This document shows, one piece after another, positions 33,960 through 42,614 of a stretch of DNA of 53,639 nt. This DNA comes from Flavobacteriaceae bacterium (lineage in GTDB: Bacteria > Bacteroidota > Bacteroidia > Flavobacteriales > Flavobacteriaceae), in the NCBI GenBank assembly GCA_030830625.1, contig JAURMQ010000047.1, positions 1 through 53,639 of the forward strand, in the 5' to 3' direction. Each line of letters begins with the position of its first letter. Position 1 is the first letter of the stretch. The translations under genes and the position numbers were made by a program. The notes under the pieces are model-generated. The model made no database searches, was not told where the DNA came from, and saw nothing but the letters and a program-made list of their open reading frames with translations.

Positions 33960-34649
33960 ATGATAATTGATAACGAAGTCGAAAAAAGCCAAAAGGAAAT
34001 CATCCAACGGCTCAAGGATCTGATCAATCTAAAAAACTTAGAACCTGGAGATAAACTTCCATCAGAGCGATCACTTTCCGAAAAATTCAATGTGAGTAGA
34101 AACAACCTTAGGGTTGCGCTTCAAACACTAGAATATTATGGTTTGGTGAAATCGATTCCTCAAAGTGGAACTTTTATCGCTGAAATTGGAATCACTGCTC
34201 TCAATGGAATGATAGAAGATATTTTAAGACTGAATACACCCGGTTTTAAAGCCTTAGTAGAGGCTCGAATCCATTTAGAATTGGAAAGTGTAAAATGGGC
34301 TGCATTGAGAAGATCTGAAACGGATCTGGAAAATATGGGGGAGGCCTTGGCCAATTATACTGATAAAGTCATTAGAGGTGAAGAAGCCGTTCAGGAAGAT
34401 TTACTTTTTCATTTGGCCATAGCTAAGGCCAGTGGAAACACTATGTTAAATTCCTTTATGCTTAAAATTACACCGGAAATCATCAATAATTTTGAAAAGC
34501 ATCATGTATGTGATAAAGACTCTGCTTTCAAAGGAATACAAGAGCACAAAAGTATACTCGATGCGATTAAGGATCAAAATCCTGAACGTGCCCAGAAGGC
34601 CATGAAGGAACATTTTATTGCCTTATACCAATACTGTTATAACCGTTAA
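33960..34649 (+). CDS. GntR-family regulator with FCD domain
   Basis: A 229-residue regulator of the FadR/UxuR type. The winged-helix part (about 8-75) has LEPGDKLPSERSLSEKFNVSRNNLRVALQTLEYYGLV, and the FCD ligand domain follows (about 90-225) with EARIHLELESVKWAAL, the metal-type segment EDLLFHLAIAKASGN, EHKSILDAI and MKEHFIALY. FCD regulators bind small carboxylates or sugar acids. Here the ligand is likely an alginate breakdown product. Likely targets are the TTGGTWAACCAA tandems at 28718 and 33713. It is the first gene of its transcription unit. Confidence 0.93.
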   Translation: MIIDNEVEKSQKEIIQRLKDLINLKNLEPGDKLPSERSLSEKFNVSRNNLRVALQTLEYYGLVKSIPQSGTFIAEIGITALNGMIEDILRLNTPGFKALVEARIHLELESVKWAALRRSETDLENMGEALANYTDKVIRGEEAVQEDLLFHLAIAKASGNTMLNSFMLKITPEIINNFEKHHVCDKDSAFKGIQEHKSILDAIKDQNPERAQKAMKEHFIALYQYCYNR

Positions 34650-34686
34650 AGATGCACTATAAACGCGTTCTCTTTACTCTAAAAAA

Positions 34687-35955
34687 ATGAAAAAAATGAA
34701 ATTGAAGGGTTTGCGTTGGTGGATAATTGGACTGGTATGTCTGGCCACCATTATTAATTATATCGACAGAGCGGCCTTAGGGATCATGTGGCCTGCCATG
34801 AAAACGGATCTCGGATTGACTGAGGCGGATTACGCATGGATCATTAATATTTTTACCATCACTTATGCCGTTGGTAAATTCATTTCCGGAAAGGTGTATG
34901 ACAAGGTGGGGACAAAAATAGGATTTGTCCTTTCTATTTTCTTTTGGTCTTTGGCTTCACTGTTGCACTTTTTTGCCAGAGGCGCTGCATCATTAGGAAT
35001 CTTCAGAGGCCTTTTGGGAGTGGCTGAAGCCGGAAACTGGCCTGGAGCTGTAAAAAATAATGCAGAATGGTTTCCTGTTAAGGAACGTGCATTGGCTCAG
35101 GGAATATTTAATGCAGGAGCAGGAATTGGATCGATTGTCGCTGCACCCACCATTGCGGAACTTTTCGGACTGTATGGATGGCGGATAACTTTTGTGATCA
35201 TAGGTATCATTGGTTTTTTATGGATCATTCCCTGGTGGGTAATCAACAAAAACCCTCCCAAAAAACATCCTTGGATTACCGAATCCGAAAAAGAGCATAT
35301 CATTTCAGGAATGAATGTAGGTCTTCAATCTGACGAAGCATCGGAAGGATTGAGCGTTATGGATATTTTATCTAAAAAAGAGTCTTGGGGAGTTATAGCA
35401 GCTCGCTTTTTTATCGAACCCATTTGGTGGTTATTTGTCTTTTGGATGCCTATCTATCTTTATAAAGAGTACCATTTCAATGTAAAAGAAATTGGGTATT
35501 ATGCATGGTTCCCCTACGTTGGAGCCATGATAGGTAGTATTTGTGGCGGATGGTATGTCAAAAAATTACTCCAGCAACACAGTTTAGATTACAGTCGTAA
35601 AAAAACCATAACCATTGCTGCGGGCATTATTGTATTGGCCATCGTTGGCGCCATACTTTTGGCCGATACTCCTGCTAAATTTGTGGGTTTTGTATTTGTG
35701 GTGCTCTTTGGCTTTCAATTTGCCATCAGCAATATCCAAACCATCCCCAGTGATTTATTGAGCGGAAAATCTGTAGGCACATTGGCAGGACTTGGAGGCA
35801 GTATAGGAGCCGTTTCGGTAATCATCATGAATTGGTTGATCCCTATCATTACGGTAGAATCCTATACCCCTGCATTCATCATTTTAGGAGTTTTAGCCCC
35901 ACTATCTATACTCTCAGTACACGTATTAATTAAAGAAATAAAACCTATTGAATAA
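34687..35955 (+). CDS. MFS transporter of the hexuronate (ACS) type
   Basis: A 422-residue inner-membrane symporter with 12 predicted helices. The N-terminus WWIIGLVCLATIINYIDRAALGIMWPAM is typical of the anion:cation symporter group, which includes the hexuronate transporter ExuT. Loop 2-3 carries GKVYDKVGTKIG and helix 4 has FRGLLGVAEAGNWPGAVK. It lies between the GntR regulator and the SDR gene. The likely substrate is unsaturated uronate or its linear form, made in the periplasm by the PL17 enzyme. This is inferred from the locus. Confidence 0.92.
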   Translation: MKKMKLKGLRWWIIGLVCLATIINYIDRAALGIMWPAMKTDLGLTEADYAWIINIFTITYAVGKFISGKVYDKVGTKIGFVLSIFFWSLASLLHFFARGAASLGIFRGLLGVAEAGNWPGAVKNNAEWFPVKERALAQGIFNAGAGIGSIVAAPTIAELFGLYGWRITFVIIGIIGFLWIIPWWVINKNPPKKHPWITESEKEHIISGMNVGLQSDEASEGLSVMDILSKKESWGVIAARFFIEPIWWLFVFWMPIYLYKEYHFNVKEIGYYAWFPYVGAMIGSICGGWYVKKLLQQHSLDYSRKKTITIAAGIIVLAIVGAILLADTPAKFVGFVFVVLFGFQFAISNIQTIPSDLLSGKSVGTLAGLGGSIGAVSVIIMNWLIPIITVESYTPAFIILGVLAPLSILSVHVLIKEIKPIE

Positions 35956-35971
35956 ATTTAAAAAATAATAA

Positions 35972-36727
35972 ATGGAACATTTAAATGGAAAAGTGGCTAT
36001 AGTCACTGGTGGGTCTCGAGATATTGGTAGAGCGGTATCTGTAAGTCTTGCAAAAGCGGGAGCAAAAGTGGTCGTAAATTACTTTGAAAATGAATCACAA
36101 GGCAAAGAGACGGTGGCAGAAATAGAAAAAAATGGAGGTACTGCCATTGCTGTATATGCAGATGTCACAAAACAAGATGATATCGATGCCATGGTAAAAG
36201 CTACAACAGATCACTATGGATCAAAAATAGATATTTTGGTCAATGTCGCTGGGGGACTTTTTGCTCGAAAAACCATAGAAGAGATGGATGAAGCTTTTTA
36301 CGACCTTTTGATGGACGTCAATCTAAAATCTGTTTTCTTGGTTACCAAAGCCATCAAACCCTATATGGGTAAAGGGGGATCAATTGTGAATTTTGCTTCC
36401 CAAGCGGGGCGCGATGGAGGGGGTCCAGGTGCGGCCATTTATGCTACCTCAAAAGGGGCTGTAATGACTTACACCCGAGCCTTGGCTAAAGAGTTTGGTC
36501 CTCAAGGCATTCGGGTGAATGCTCTGTGTCCCGGCATGATCTCCACTAAATTTCATGACGATTTTACCCAGAACGTTGTAAGAGAAAAAGTCGCTGGGGC
36601 AACCCCACTGAGAAGAGAGGGAGAAGCCCATGAGGTCGCTGATTTAGTGCTTTACTTGGCGTCCGATCGGTCTTCTTTTCTCACAGGAACCAACATCGAC
36701 ATCAATGGAGGTTTGGCTTTTAGCTAA
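35972..36727 (+). CDS. SDR oxidoreductase, probable DEH reductase
   Basis: A 251-residue classical SDR with TGGSRDIG at 12-19, NVAGG near 91, and the catalytic set S143, Y157 and K161 (YATSK). In alginate-degrading flavobacteria, SDR enzymes encoded in this position reduce 4-deoxy-L-erythro-5-hexoseulose uronate (DEH) to 2-keto-3-deoxygluconate. The position directly after the MFS gene in an alginate regulon supports that role. I cannot tell the cofactor preference. It ends one base before the end of the convergent glycosyltransferase gene. Confidence 0.92.
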   Translation: MEHLNGKVAIVTGGSRDIGRAVSVSLAKAGAKVVVNYFENESQGKETVAEIEKNGGTAIAVYADVTKQDDIDAMVKATTDHYGSKIDILVNVAGGLFARKTIEEMDEAFYDLLMDVNLKSVFLVTKAIKPYMGKGGSIVNFASQAGRDGGGPGAAIYATSKGAVMTYTRALAKEFGPQGIRVNALCPGMISTKFHDDFTQNVVREKVAGATPLRREGEAHEVADLVLYLASDRSSFLTGTNIDINGGLAFS

Positions 36728-36728
36728 A

Positions 36729-38012
36729 TCATAGATTGTTTTCCGATAAAAGAGCTGCCAAATGCTCACTGAGGGTTTGGCGGCTCCATTTATCGATCTC
36801 AGGCAGCGCGTTTGTAGCGCTTCCTTTATTTTGGATGGCCTTTACCATAAAGCTTTTAAGGCTGTCCCTTTCATCGACCCTTATCATTTTGGCAAAACTG
36901 GCTGAGGCCAAAAGCCGTCCTGCCTCCGATTCTTGCGCTCCAATAGACAGAACAGGTACACCCGAAGCGAGATATTCTAAGAGCTTTCCAGAAATCATAT
37001 CTTGATCGGCTCCTTTAAAAATAAAATTGAGCAAAAGGTCGCCACTTTTCATCAGTGCAATGGCGTCTTTATGGGACAAGTAGCCGTTATAATTCACCTC
37101 GATTTTGGGTCCCTTTTTTTGGATTTGATCGACCAAATGGGGAGCAATGTTCCCCGCCAAAGAAAGCCTAATGGAGTATTCATTGGCTATATCATTCAAC
37201 AATTCAATGACAGGAAGAAAATCCTGATTTTCTGTTAATAAGCCGGTATATACCACATGAAAGGGTTTGACGGAAGTTTTGGGAACGGAGGACATCAGAG
37301 CTGCATCATACCCATTCGGCAATACATGGAAGCTTTGATCGGGCGCTTTTTTTTGAAGTTTTTGAATCAAACTCCCCCCCACGGTTGTCAAAATACCATC
37401 TGCGCTTTGTAAAACTTTTTGCTCCCAATAGGCATCTTTTTTTTCAGCCCATGAGGTACGGTACAAATCTTTGTTGTAAAAAATGTCCGTCCAAGGATCC
37501 CTGAAATCGGCCCACCATTGGATACCCCATTTTGTTTTTAATTGTAACCCCACCAAATGGGTAGAATGAGGAGGGCCGGTAGTGATTACTTTTTGGATGC
37601 CCTCATTTTGTAGGAGCTTTTCCGCTTCCTTTTGGGCATAACTGTTCCATCCTTTTCGCGCATCGGGAATAAAAAAATTGCCGCGCATAAACGCTGCTGC
37701 TCGGGCAACCCACCCCTTTTTGGAAACCTGTCCTTGGGGAATCCCTCTGTTGGGAGACCCTGTGAACCATTTTGAATAGACCTTTAAAGGTTCTTGAGTA
37801 GAGGTTTTGACGACTATCAGATCTTTGACCTCCTCTAAAAGTTCAAAATCTAAAACCGGATAAGAAGCCTTTTTTTCATCGACTGTAACTACAAAAGGTT
37901 CCCATCCCAATGTTTTGAGATATTTGGCAAAATACATCCAACGCTGGACCCCTGATCCTCCAGACGGGGGCCAGTAATAGGTGAGTATCAAAACTTTTTT
38001 GTTGTCTTTCAA
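36729..38012 (-). CDS. Glycosyltransferase, GT4-like
   Basis: A 427-residue GT-B-fold glycosyltransferase. The N-terminal domain begins LILTYYWPPSGGSGVQRWMYFAKYLK, typical of Bacteroidota GT4-like enzymes. VLPNGYD (about 240) precedes the C-terminal nucleotide-sugar domain. The motif LLEYLASGVPVLSIGAQESEAGRLL (about 345-370) is in the position of the family's E-x7-E element. It is probably involved in surface polysaccharide synthesis. It stands upstream of the SUF-associated genes' ends, 25 bases after the end of the DUF2480 gene, and no other polysaccharide gene is nearby. Confidence 0.88.
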   Translation of the reverse strand: MKDNKKVLILTYYWPPSGGSGVQRWMYFAKYLKTLGWEPFVVTVDEKKASYPVLDFELLEEVKDLIVVKTSTQEPLKVYSKWFTGSPNRGIPQGQVSKKGWVARAAAFMRGNFFIPDARKGWNSYAQKEAEKLLQNEGIQKVITTGPPHSTHLVGLQLKTKWGIQWWADFRDPWTDIFYNKDLYRTSWAEKKDAYWEQKVLQSADGILTTVGGSLIQKLQKKAPDQSFHVLPNGYDAALMSSVPKTSVKPFHVVYTGLLTENQDFLPVIELLNDIANEYSIRLSLAGNIAPHLVDQIQKKGPKIEVNYNGYLSHKDAIALMKSGDLLLNFIFKGADQDMISGKLLEYLASGVPVLSIGAQESEAGRLLASASFAKMIRVDERDSLKSFMVKAIQNKGSATNALPEIDKWSRQTLSEHLAALLSENNL

Positions 38013-38037
38013 AAGAAACTGCTTACTTCAAAAGTAA

Positions 38038-38547
38038 CTATTTCTTTCGTTTGTAAAGGGGTACGGAAGAACAAGCTTCCCCGTAAAAAAGACTTCTGAC
38101 TACCGGTTGTAATTTAGCAATCAATTGAACATAGGCCTCTGGAGGAACGGTTTTGTCACTACACCCTTTGAGGATCACGGGTTGGTCTTTGAAAGGGGTT
38201 ACATCCAAGCGTTGAATTTCTTCTGTAAACAATTGTACTTCCAAATCGTGTAAAGAACCCCTGACCACTTTTCGGGCATAGGGTTGCAAATGGGTAGAGA
38301 CCAAAAGAGAAGCCCAAGCAGGTAAAATGGCCTCTGTAGAGCAGTATAGAGCAATGAATTGTTCTTGGTACATACTCCAATCGTGCGCATTGAGCTGGGC
38401 TCTGAAATGTTTTTCTTTAAGAAGCAGTCCTTGATCCAGCCACTGAGACATATCCAAAGATTGACGGGTACCGATTTGATAAAAATTTTCCAAATCGAAA
38501 GTAATTAATGGACTTTTCGCAACGCGATTGACAAGGGTATCGGCCAT
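38038..38547 (-). CDS. DUF2480 family protein
   Basis: A 169-residue soluble protein matching the Bacteroidota family DUF2480. Recognisable segments are LVNRVAKSPLITFDLENFY at the start, the middle part LNAHDWSMYQEQFIALYCSTEAILPAWASLL, and near the end VILKGCSDKTVPPEAYVQL and SLFYGEACSSVPLYKRKK. Two of its cysteines (in KGCSDK and EACSS) are near the C-terminus. It is one base from the DUF59 gene at the end of the SUF operon, so it may be an accessory of iron-sulfur assembly, which is an inference from position only. Confidence 0.88.
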   Translation of the reverse strand: MADTLVNRVAKSPLITFDLENFYQIGTRQSLDMSQWLDQGLLLKEKHFRAQLNAHDWSMYQEQFIALYCSTEAILPAWASLLVSTHLQPYARKVVRGSLHDLEVQLFTEEIQRLDVTPFKDQPVILKGCSDKTVPPEAYVQLIAKLQPVVRSLFYGEACSSVPLYKRKK

Positions 38548-38548
38548 A

Positions 38549-38875
38549 TTACAACAGTCCTAATTCTAATTTGGCTTCCTCACTCATCAAATCTTGTGAC
38601 CATGGAGGATCGAAAGTAATTTCCACCTCAGCGTCTTTAACCTGATCGAGAGACTTGACTTTTTCTTCCACCTCTCTCGGTAGTGTTTCTGCTACTGGGC
38701 AATTGGGCGTAGTGAGCGTCATCAGTATTTTGACCTCGTCATCTTCGTTAACAAAAACGTCATAAATCAGTCCCAATTCGTATATGTCTACTGGGATTTC
38801 GGGATCAAAAATTGTCTTGAGCACTCCTACAATTTTGTCGCCCAGTTCGGCCGTTTCAATACTTTCTTCAGACAT
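38549..38875 (-). CDS. DUF59/MIP18 family iron-sulfur assembly protein (SufT-like)
   Basis: A 108-residue DUF59 protein. The family pattern is complete: VLKTIFDPEIPVDIYELGLIYDV, then MTLTTPNCPVAETLPREVEEKV and the closing VEITFDPPWSQDLMSEEAKLELGLL. The cysteine of TPNCPV is the conserved one. SufT-like proteins help deliver iron-sulfur clusters to client proteins. It lies two bases after sufE. Confidence 0.93.
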   Translation of the reverse strand: MSEESIETAELGDKIVGVLKTIFDPEIPVDIYELGLIYDVFVNEDDEVKILMTLTTPNCPVAETLPREVEEKVKSLDQVKDAEVEITFDPPWSQDLMSEEAKLELGLL

Positions 38876-38877
38876 GA

Positions 38878-39303
38878 TTAATTCAATTGAGTTTTAAAGG
38901 CAATCGCATACATTTTCAGTTGTTTGATCATGGAGACCAATCCGTTGGCGCGGGTAGGAGATAAATGTTCCTTCAAGCCTATTTTATCGATAAAAGCCGT
39001 ATCTGCCTCCAGTATGGCATCGGGGTGTTGGTGAGAATAAACACGTATTAAAATGGCAATAATACCTTTGGTTATGATCGCATCGCTATCGGCTGTAAAA
39101 ATCAGTTTATTATCTTCCAAATCTGCATGTACCCATACTTTACTTTGGCATCCTTTGATGATGTTATCCTCTGTCTTGTATTGCGGATCAATCAAAGGTA
39201 GGGATTTCCCCAGCTCGATCATGTATTCATAACGTTGCATCCAGTCGTCAAACATGGAAAATTCCTCTACAATTTCTTGCTGTACTGCATTAATGGTTTC
39301 CAT
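38878..39303 (-). CDS. sufE: SufE, sulfur acceptor of the SUF system
   Basis: A 141-residue SufE protein that takes persulfide from the SufS desulfurase and passes it to SufB. The active cysteine lies in IIKGCQSKVWV (near residue 52), and LSPTRANGLVSMIKQLK is the typical C-terminal helix. The ATG at 39303 is preferred over a TTG six bases upstream. It follows sufS by 16 bases. Confidence 0.95.
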   Translation of the reverse strand: METINAVQQEIVEEFSMFDDWMQRYEYMIELGKSLPLIDPQYKTEDNIIKGCQSKVWVHADLEDNKLIFTADSDAIITKGIIAILIRVYSHQHPDAILEADTAFIDKIGLKEHLSPTRANGLVSMIKQLKMYAIAFKTQLN

Positions 39304-39319
39304 ATTCAAAATTAGTGAT

Positions 39320-40531
39320 TTATTGTAACATCTGAATGGCCTTTTTTAGGGCTTCTACCATGCTGTCTATCTCCTGAAAGGTGTTGTAAAAAGAGAAGGA
39401 AGCCCTCACTGTTCCTGGGATTTGGTAAAAATCCATAATGGGCTGGGCACAGTGATGCCCTGTTCTTACAGCTATCCCTAACTGATCTAAAATACTGCCA
39501 ATGTCATAGGGGTGAATGCCTGTCACATTAAAAGAAATGACGGCTGTTTTTTGGGGGGCGACACCGTAGATTTTTACACCGGGTATATTGTTTAAAGCAG
39601 TGGTCGCGTATTTGAGGAGTTGCTCTTCATAAGCAGCAATTTCCTCCATTCCGATGGTGTTGAGGTAGTCCAAAGCTGCGCCAAAACCTATCCCTCCCGC
39701 AATATTTGGGGTACCTGCTTCAAATTTATGGGGAAGGTCGGCATAGGTGGTTTTTTCAAAAGTTACTTCAGCAATCATTTCCCCGCCCCCTTGATAGGGA
39801 GGCAATCGGTTGAGGGCCGATTGTTTTCCGTAGAGCATGCCGACTCCCGTAGGGCCACACAATTTGTGAGCAGAGGTAACATAATAATCCACATCCAAGG
39901 ATTGAACATCAGCTTTGATGTGGGGAGAGGCCTGTGCCCCATCGATTAATACTTCGGCACCCACGGCATGGGCTTTGGTTATGATTTCCTCAATCGGATT
40001 GACCGTTCCTAAGGCATTGGAAACATGATTGACAAATACCAACTTGGTTGTATTGGAGAGTAACTGATCGTATTCTTCCATGATCAAAACCCCATCCTCA
40101 TTCATAGGGATGACTTTGAGCACTGCTCCTGTTTTTTCGCACATCATTTGCCAAGGTACTATATTGGAATGATGTTCTAAGGCCGATACAATGACTTCAT
40201 CTCCTTTGCTTAGTATTTGGGCATATCCATTACTGACTATATTTATACTGTGAGTCGTTCCTGAAGTAAAAATAATCTCATGTGCTTGGGCCGCATTGAA
40301 ATGTTTTTGAATTTTTTGTCGGGCCAGTTCGTATAACTCTGTAGCCTCTTGACTTAGGGTATGTACTCCACGATGAATGTTGGCATTGTAATTATTATAA
40401 TATTCAACAATTGTATCGATGACTTGAATAGGGGTTTGAGAAGTCGCGGCATTGTCAAAATAAACCAAGGGTTTGCCATTTACTTTTCGCTGTAAAATGG
40501 GGAAATCATTGCGAATTTTTTGGACATCCAT
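39320..40531 (-). CDS. sufS: SufS cysteine desulfurase
   Basis: A 403-residue PLP enzyme that removes sulfur from cysteine. Key points are FDNAATSQTP near the N-terminus, EHHSNIVPWQ (119-128), the PLP lysine K223 in YVTSAHKLCGPTG and the persulfide-carrying C361 in VRTGHHCAQP. The ATG at 40531 lies four bases after the sufD stop and gives the standard start MDVQKIRNDFPIL. A longer form of five extra residues would overlap sufD. Confidence 0.97.
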   Translation of the reverse strand: MDVQKIRNDFPILQRKVNGKPLVYFDNAATSQTPIQVIDTIVEYYNNYNANIHRGVHTLSQEATELYELARQKIQKHFNAAQAHEIIFTSGTTHSINIVSNGYAQILSKGDEVIVSALEHHSNIVPWQMMCEKTGAVLKVIPMNEDGVLIMEEYDQLLSNTTKLVFVNHVSNALGTVNPIEEIITKAHAVGAEVLIDGAQASPHIKADVQSLDVDYYVTSAHKLCGPTGVGMLYGKQSALNRLPPYQGGGEMIAEVTFEKTTYADLPHKFEAGTPNIAGGIGFGAALDYLNTIGMEEIAAYEEQLLKYATTALNNIPGVKIYGVAPQKTAVISFNVTGIHPYDIGSILDQLGIAVRTGHHCAQPIMDFYQIPGTVRASFSFYNTFQEIDSMVEALKKAIQMLQ

Positions 40532-40535
40532 ATGA

Positions 40536-41852
40536 CTAAAGATCAAATCCGAGGTTGACCCCTAGTTTTTCCGCAATCAATTTGTTGATGCGTTTTTTTA
40601 AAACGGGCAATTCCACGCTTTCCAGCACATTGTTGGCGAAGGCATACGTCATGAGTGCTTTGGCTTCTTTTTTGGGGATTCCTCTGGAACGCAGATAAAA
40701 GAGCGCATCTTCGTCCAACTGCCCAACGGTACAGCCGTGAGAACATTTTACATCATCGGCAAAGATTTCCAATTGAGGTTTTGTATTGACGGTCGCTTTA
40801 TCGTCGAGAAGTATATTGTTGCTTTGTTGGAACGCATTGGTTTTTTGGGCCAATCGATCCACATGAATTTTTCCATTGAAAACGCCTTTGGACCCTTCAG
40901 AAAAAACACCTTTATAATCTTGATGACTTTCACAATGGGGAGAGGCATGATCCACCAAAGTATAATGATCAACGTGCTGCCGATCTTCCAATAGGGTAAC
41001 TCCTTTAAGGGTAGAATGGCACCGCTCTCCTTTGAGGTAGAAGTTCAAATTGTTTCGGGTTAGTTTACCCCCCAACGAAAAGGTGTGAACACTAACGTTG
41101 CTGTTTTTTTCTTGGGATATATAGGTGTTATCGATAAGTGATGCGGTACTGAGATCGTTCTGAATTTTGTAGTAGTCCACTAAGGCATCTTGGTGGGCGT
41201 ATATTTCGGTGACAGAATTGGTCACCACACTGTGTTTTTTGAGACTCTGATGGCGTTCCACGATTTGCACTTGTGCATTATTATCGACGACAATCAAATT
41301 GCGCGGTTGCAACCATAAGGCCTTTTCTTTACCTGTAGAAAAATGAATGATCTCAATGGGCTTTTCGGCAACGACACTTTTGGGGATATAGACATAAGCT
41401 CCTTCTAAGGTATAGGAGGTATTAAGGGCGGTTAGACTGTCTTCTTTGTTGGTGATTTTGTTGAAATAGGTATTGATTAAATTCCTGTATTTTGCTTTGG
41501 ACAAGGCCGCAGAAATCAAACATACATCCAAACCATCATGGGTGGTATCGGACAAGAAAGGACTGTAAACGCCATCCATGAAGACCACTTTGTAGGTGTC
41601 GATTTCATAAAGAAAATATTTTTTTACTTTTTTGAGTTCAATGCTTGTCTCGGCTTTGGGAAAAAGAGCATAATCCTGTCTCACCATGGCGTTTAGGGAG
41701 GTGTATTTCCAAGCTTCGTCTTTGGGCGAGGGAAATCCTTTTTGTTCAAACGTTTTGAGGGATTCCAAACGGGTTTGGTGAACCGCATCGTTGAGATCGA
41801 CTTTTTCTTCTAAAGCCAAGTGGGAAGCCAATAATTTTTCTTTGAATTCCAT
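40536..41852 (-). CDS. sufD: SufD, scaffold subunit of SufBC2D
   Basis: A 438-residue SufD protein with the beta-helix core of the SufB/SufD family. The C-terminal segment is characteristic: KPQLEIFADDVKCSHGCTVGQLDEDALFYLRSRGIPKKEAKALM. The N-terminal helical part contains GFPSPKDEAWKYTSL, a family hallmark. The ATG at 41852 (MEFKEKLLAS) lies inside the last bases of sufC, so the genes are coupled. A start nine residues earlier is less likely. Confidence 0.96.
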   Translation of the reverse strand: MEFKEKLLASHLALEEKVDLNDAVHQTRLESLKTFEQKGFPSPKDEAWKYTSLNAMVRQDYALFPKAETSIELKKVKKYFLYEIDTYKVVFMDGVYSPFLSDTTHDGLDVCLISAALSKAKYRNLINTYFNKITNKEDSLTALNTSYTLEGAYVYIPKSVVAEKPIEIIHFSTGKEKALWLQPRNLIVVDNNAQVQIVERHQSLKKHSVVTNSVTEIYAHQDALVDYYKIQNDLSTASLIDNTYISQEKNSNVSVHTFSLGGKLTRNNLNFYLKGERCHSTLKGVTLLEDRQHVDHYTLVDHASPHCESHQDYKGVFSEGSKGVFNGKIHVDRLAQKTNAFQQSNNILLDDKATVNTKPQLEIFADDVKCSHGCTVGQLDEDALFYLRSRGIPKKEAKALMTYAFANNVLESVELPVLKKRINKLIAEKLGVNLGFDL

Positions 41853-41857
41853 AAAAA

Positions 41858-42604
41858 TCAGGCCATTTCTTTGATCCAATCGTATCCTTTTTCTTCCAAC
41901 TCAATGGCCAAATCTTTGGTGCCAGATTTTACAATTTTCCCCTCCCACAACACGTGAACAAAGTCGGGTACTATATATTCCAAAAGTCTTTGATAGTGTG
42001 TAATGACGATTACGGCATTGTCTTTGGATCTCAATTTGTTGACCCCGTTGGCGACCACCTTAAGGGCATCGATATCCAAACCCGAATCGGTTTCATCCAA
42101 AATGGAAAGTTTGGGTTCCAGCATGGCCATTTGGAAAATTTCATTTCGTTTCTTTTCGCCTCCTGAGAAACCTTCGTTCAACGAACGGGAGAGAAAACGT
42201 GAGTCAATCTCCAAAAGGGCAGATTTTTCTCTGATTTTTTTCAGCATAATGTTCGCGGGCATATCCTCTAAACCTTTAGCTTTTCGGGAGGCATTGATGG
42301 CTGTTTTGATGAAGTTGGTAACGCTCACTCCTGGAATTTCAATAGGATATTGAAACGAGAGAAAGATCCCTTTGTGGGCACGTTCCTCTGGAGATAAATC
42401 AGACAATTCCTGTCCCTCCATGAGCATTGTCCCTTGAATGACTTCATAATCTTGGTGTCCTGCGATCACGGATGATAGGGTACTTTTTCCGGATCCGTTG
42501 GGTCCCATTATGGCGTGTACTTCTCCCGCTTTGACATCTAAGTCGATACCGTTGAGGATTTGTTTGCCTTCTACTTTAGCGTGAAGATTTTCTATGGTTA
42601 GCAT
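41858..42604 (-). CDS. sufC: SufC, ATPase of the SUF complex
   Basis: A 248-residue ABC-type ATPase. Walker A is GPNGSGKST (34-42). The signature is LNEGFSGGEKKRNEIFQMAML, and Walker B is LSILDETDSGLDIDALK with the usual D-loop, followed by VITHYQRLLEYI as the switch histidine region. It is not a membrane transporter subunit. It drives conformational change of SufBCD. It lies 10 bases after sufB. Confidence 0.97.
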   Translation of the reverse strand: MLTIENLHAKVEGKQILNGIDLDVKAGEVHAIMGPNGSGKSTLSSVIAGHQDYEVIQGTMLMEGQELSDLSPEERAHKGIFLSFQYPIEIPGVSVTNFIKTAINASRKAKGLEDMPANIMLKKIREKSALLEIDSRFLSRSLNEGFSGGEKKRNEIFQMAMLEPKLSILDETDSGLDIDALKVVANGVNKLRSKDNAVIVITHYQRLLEYIVPDFVHVLWEGKIVKSGTKDLAIELEEKGYDWIKEMA

Positions 42605-42614
42605 AAGTGTGTTT

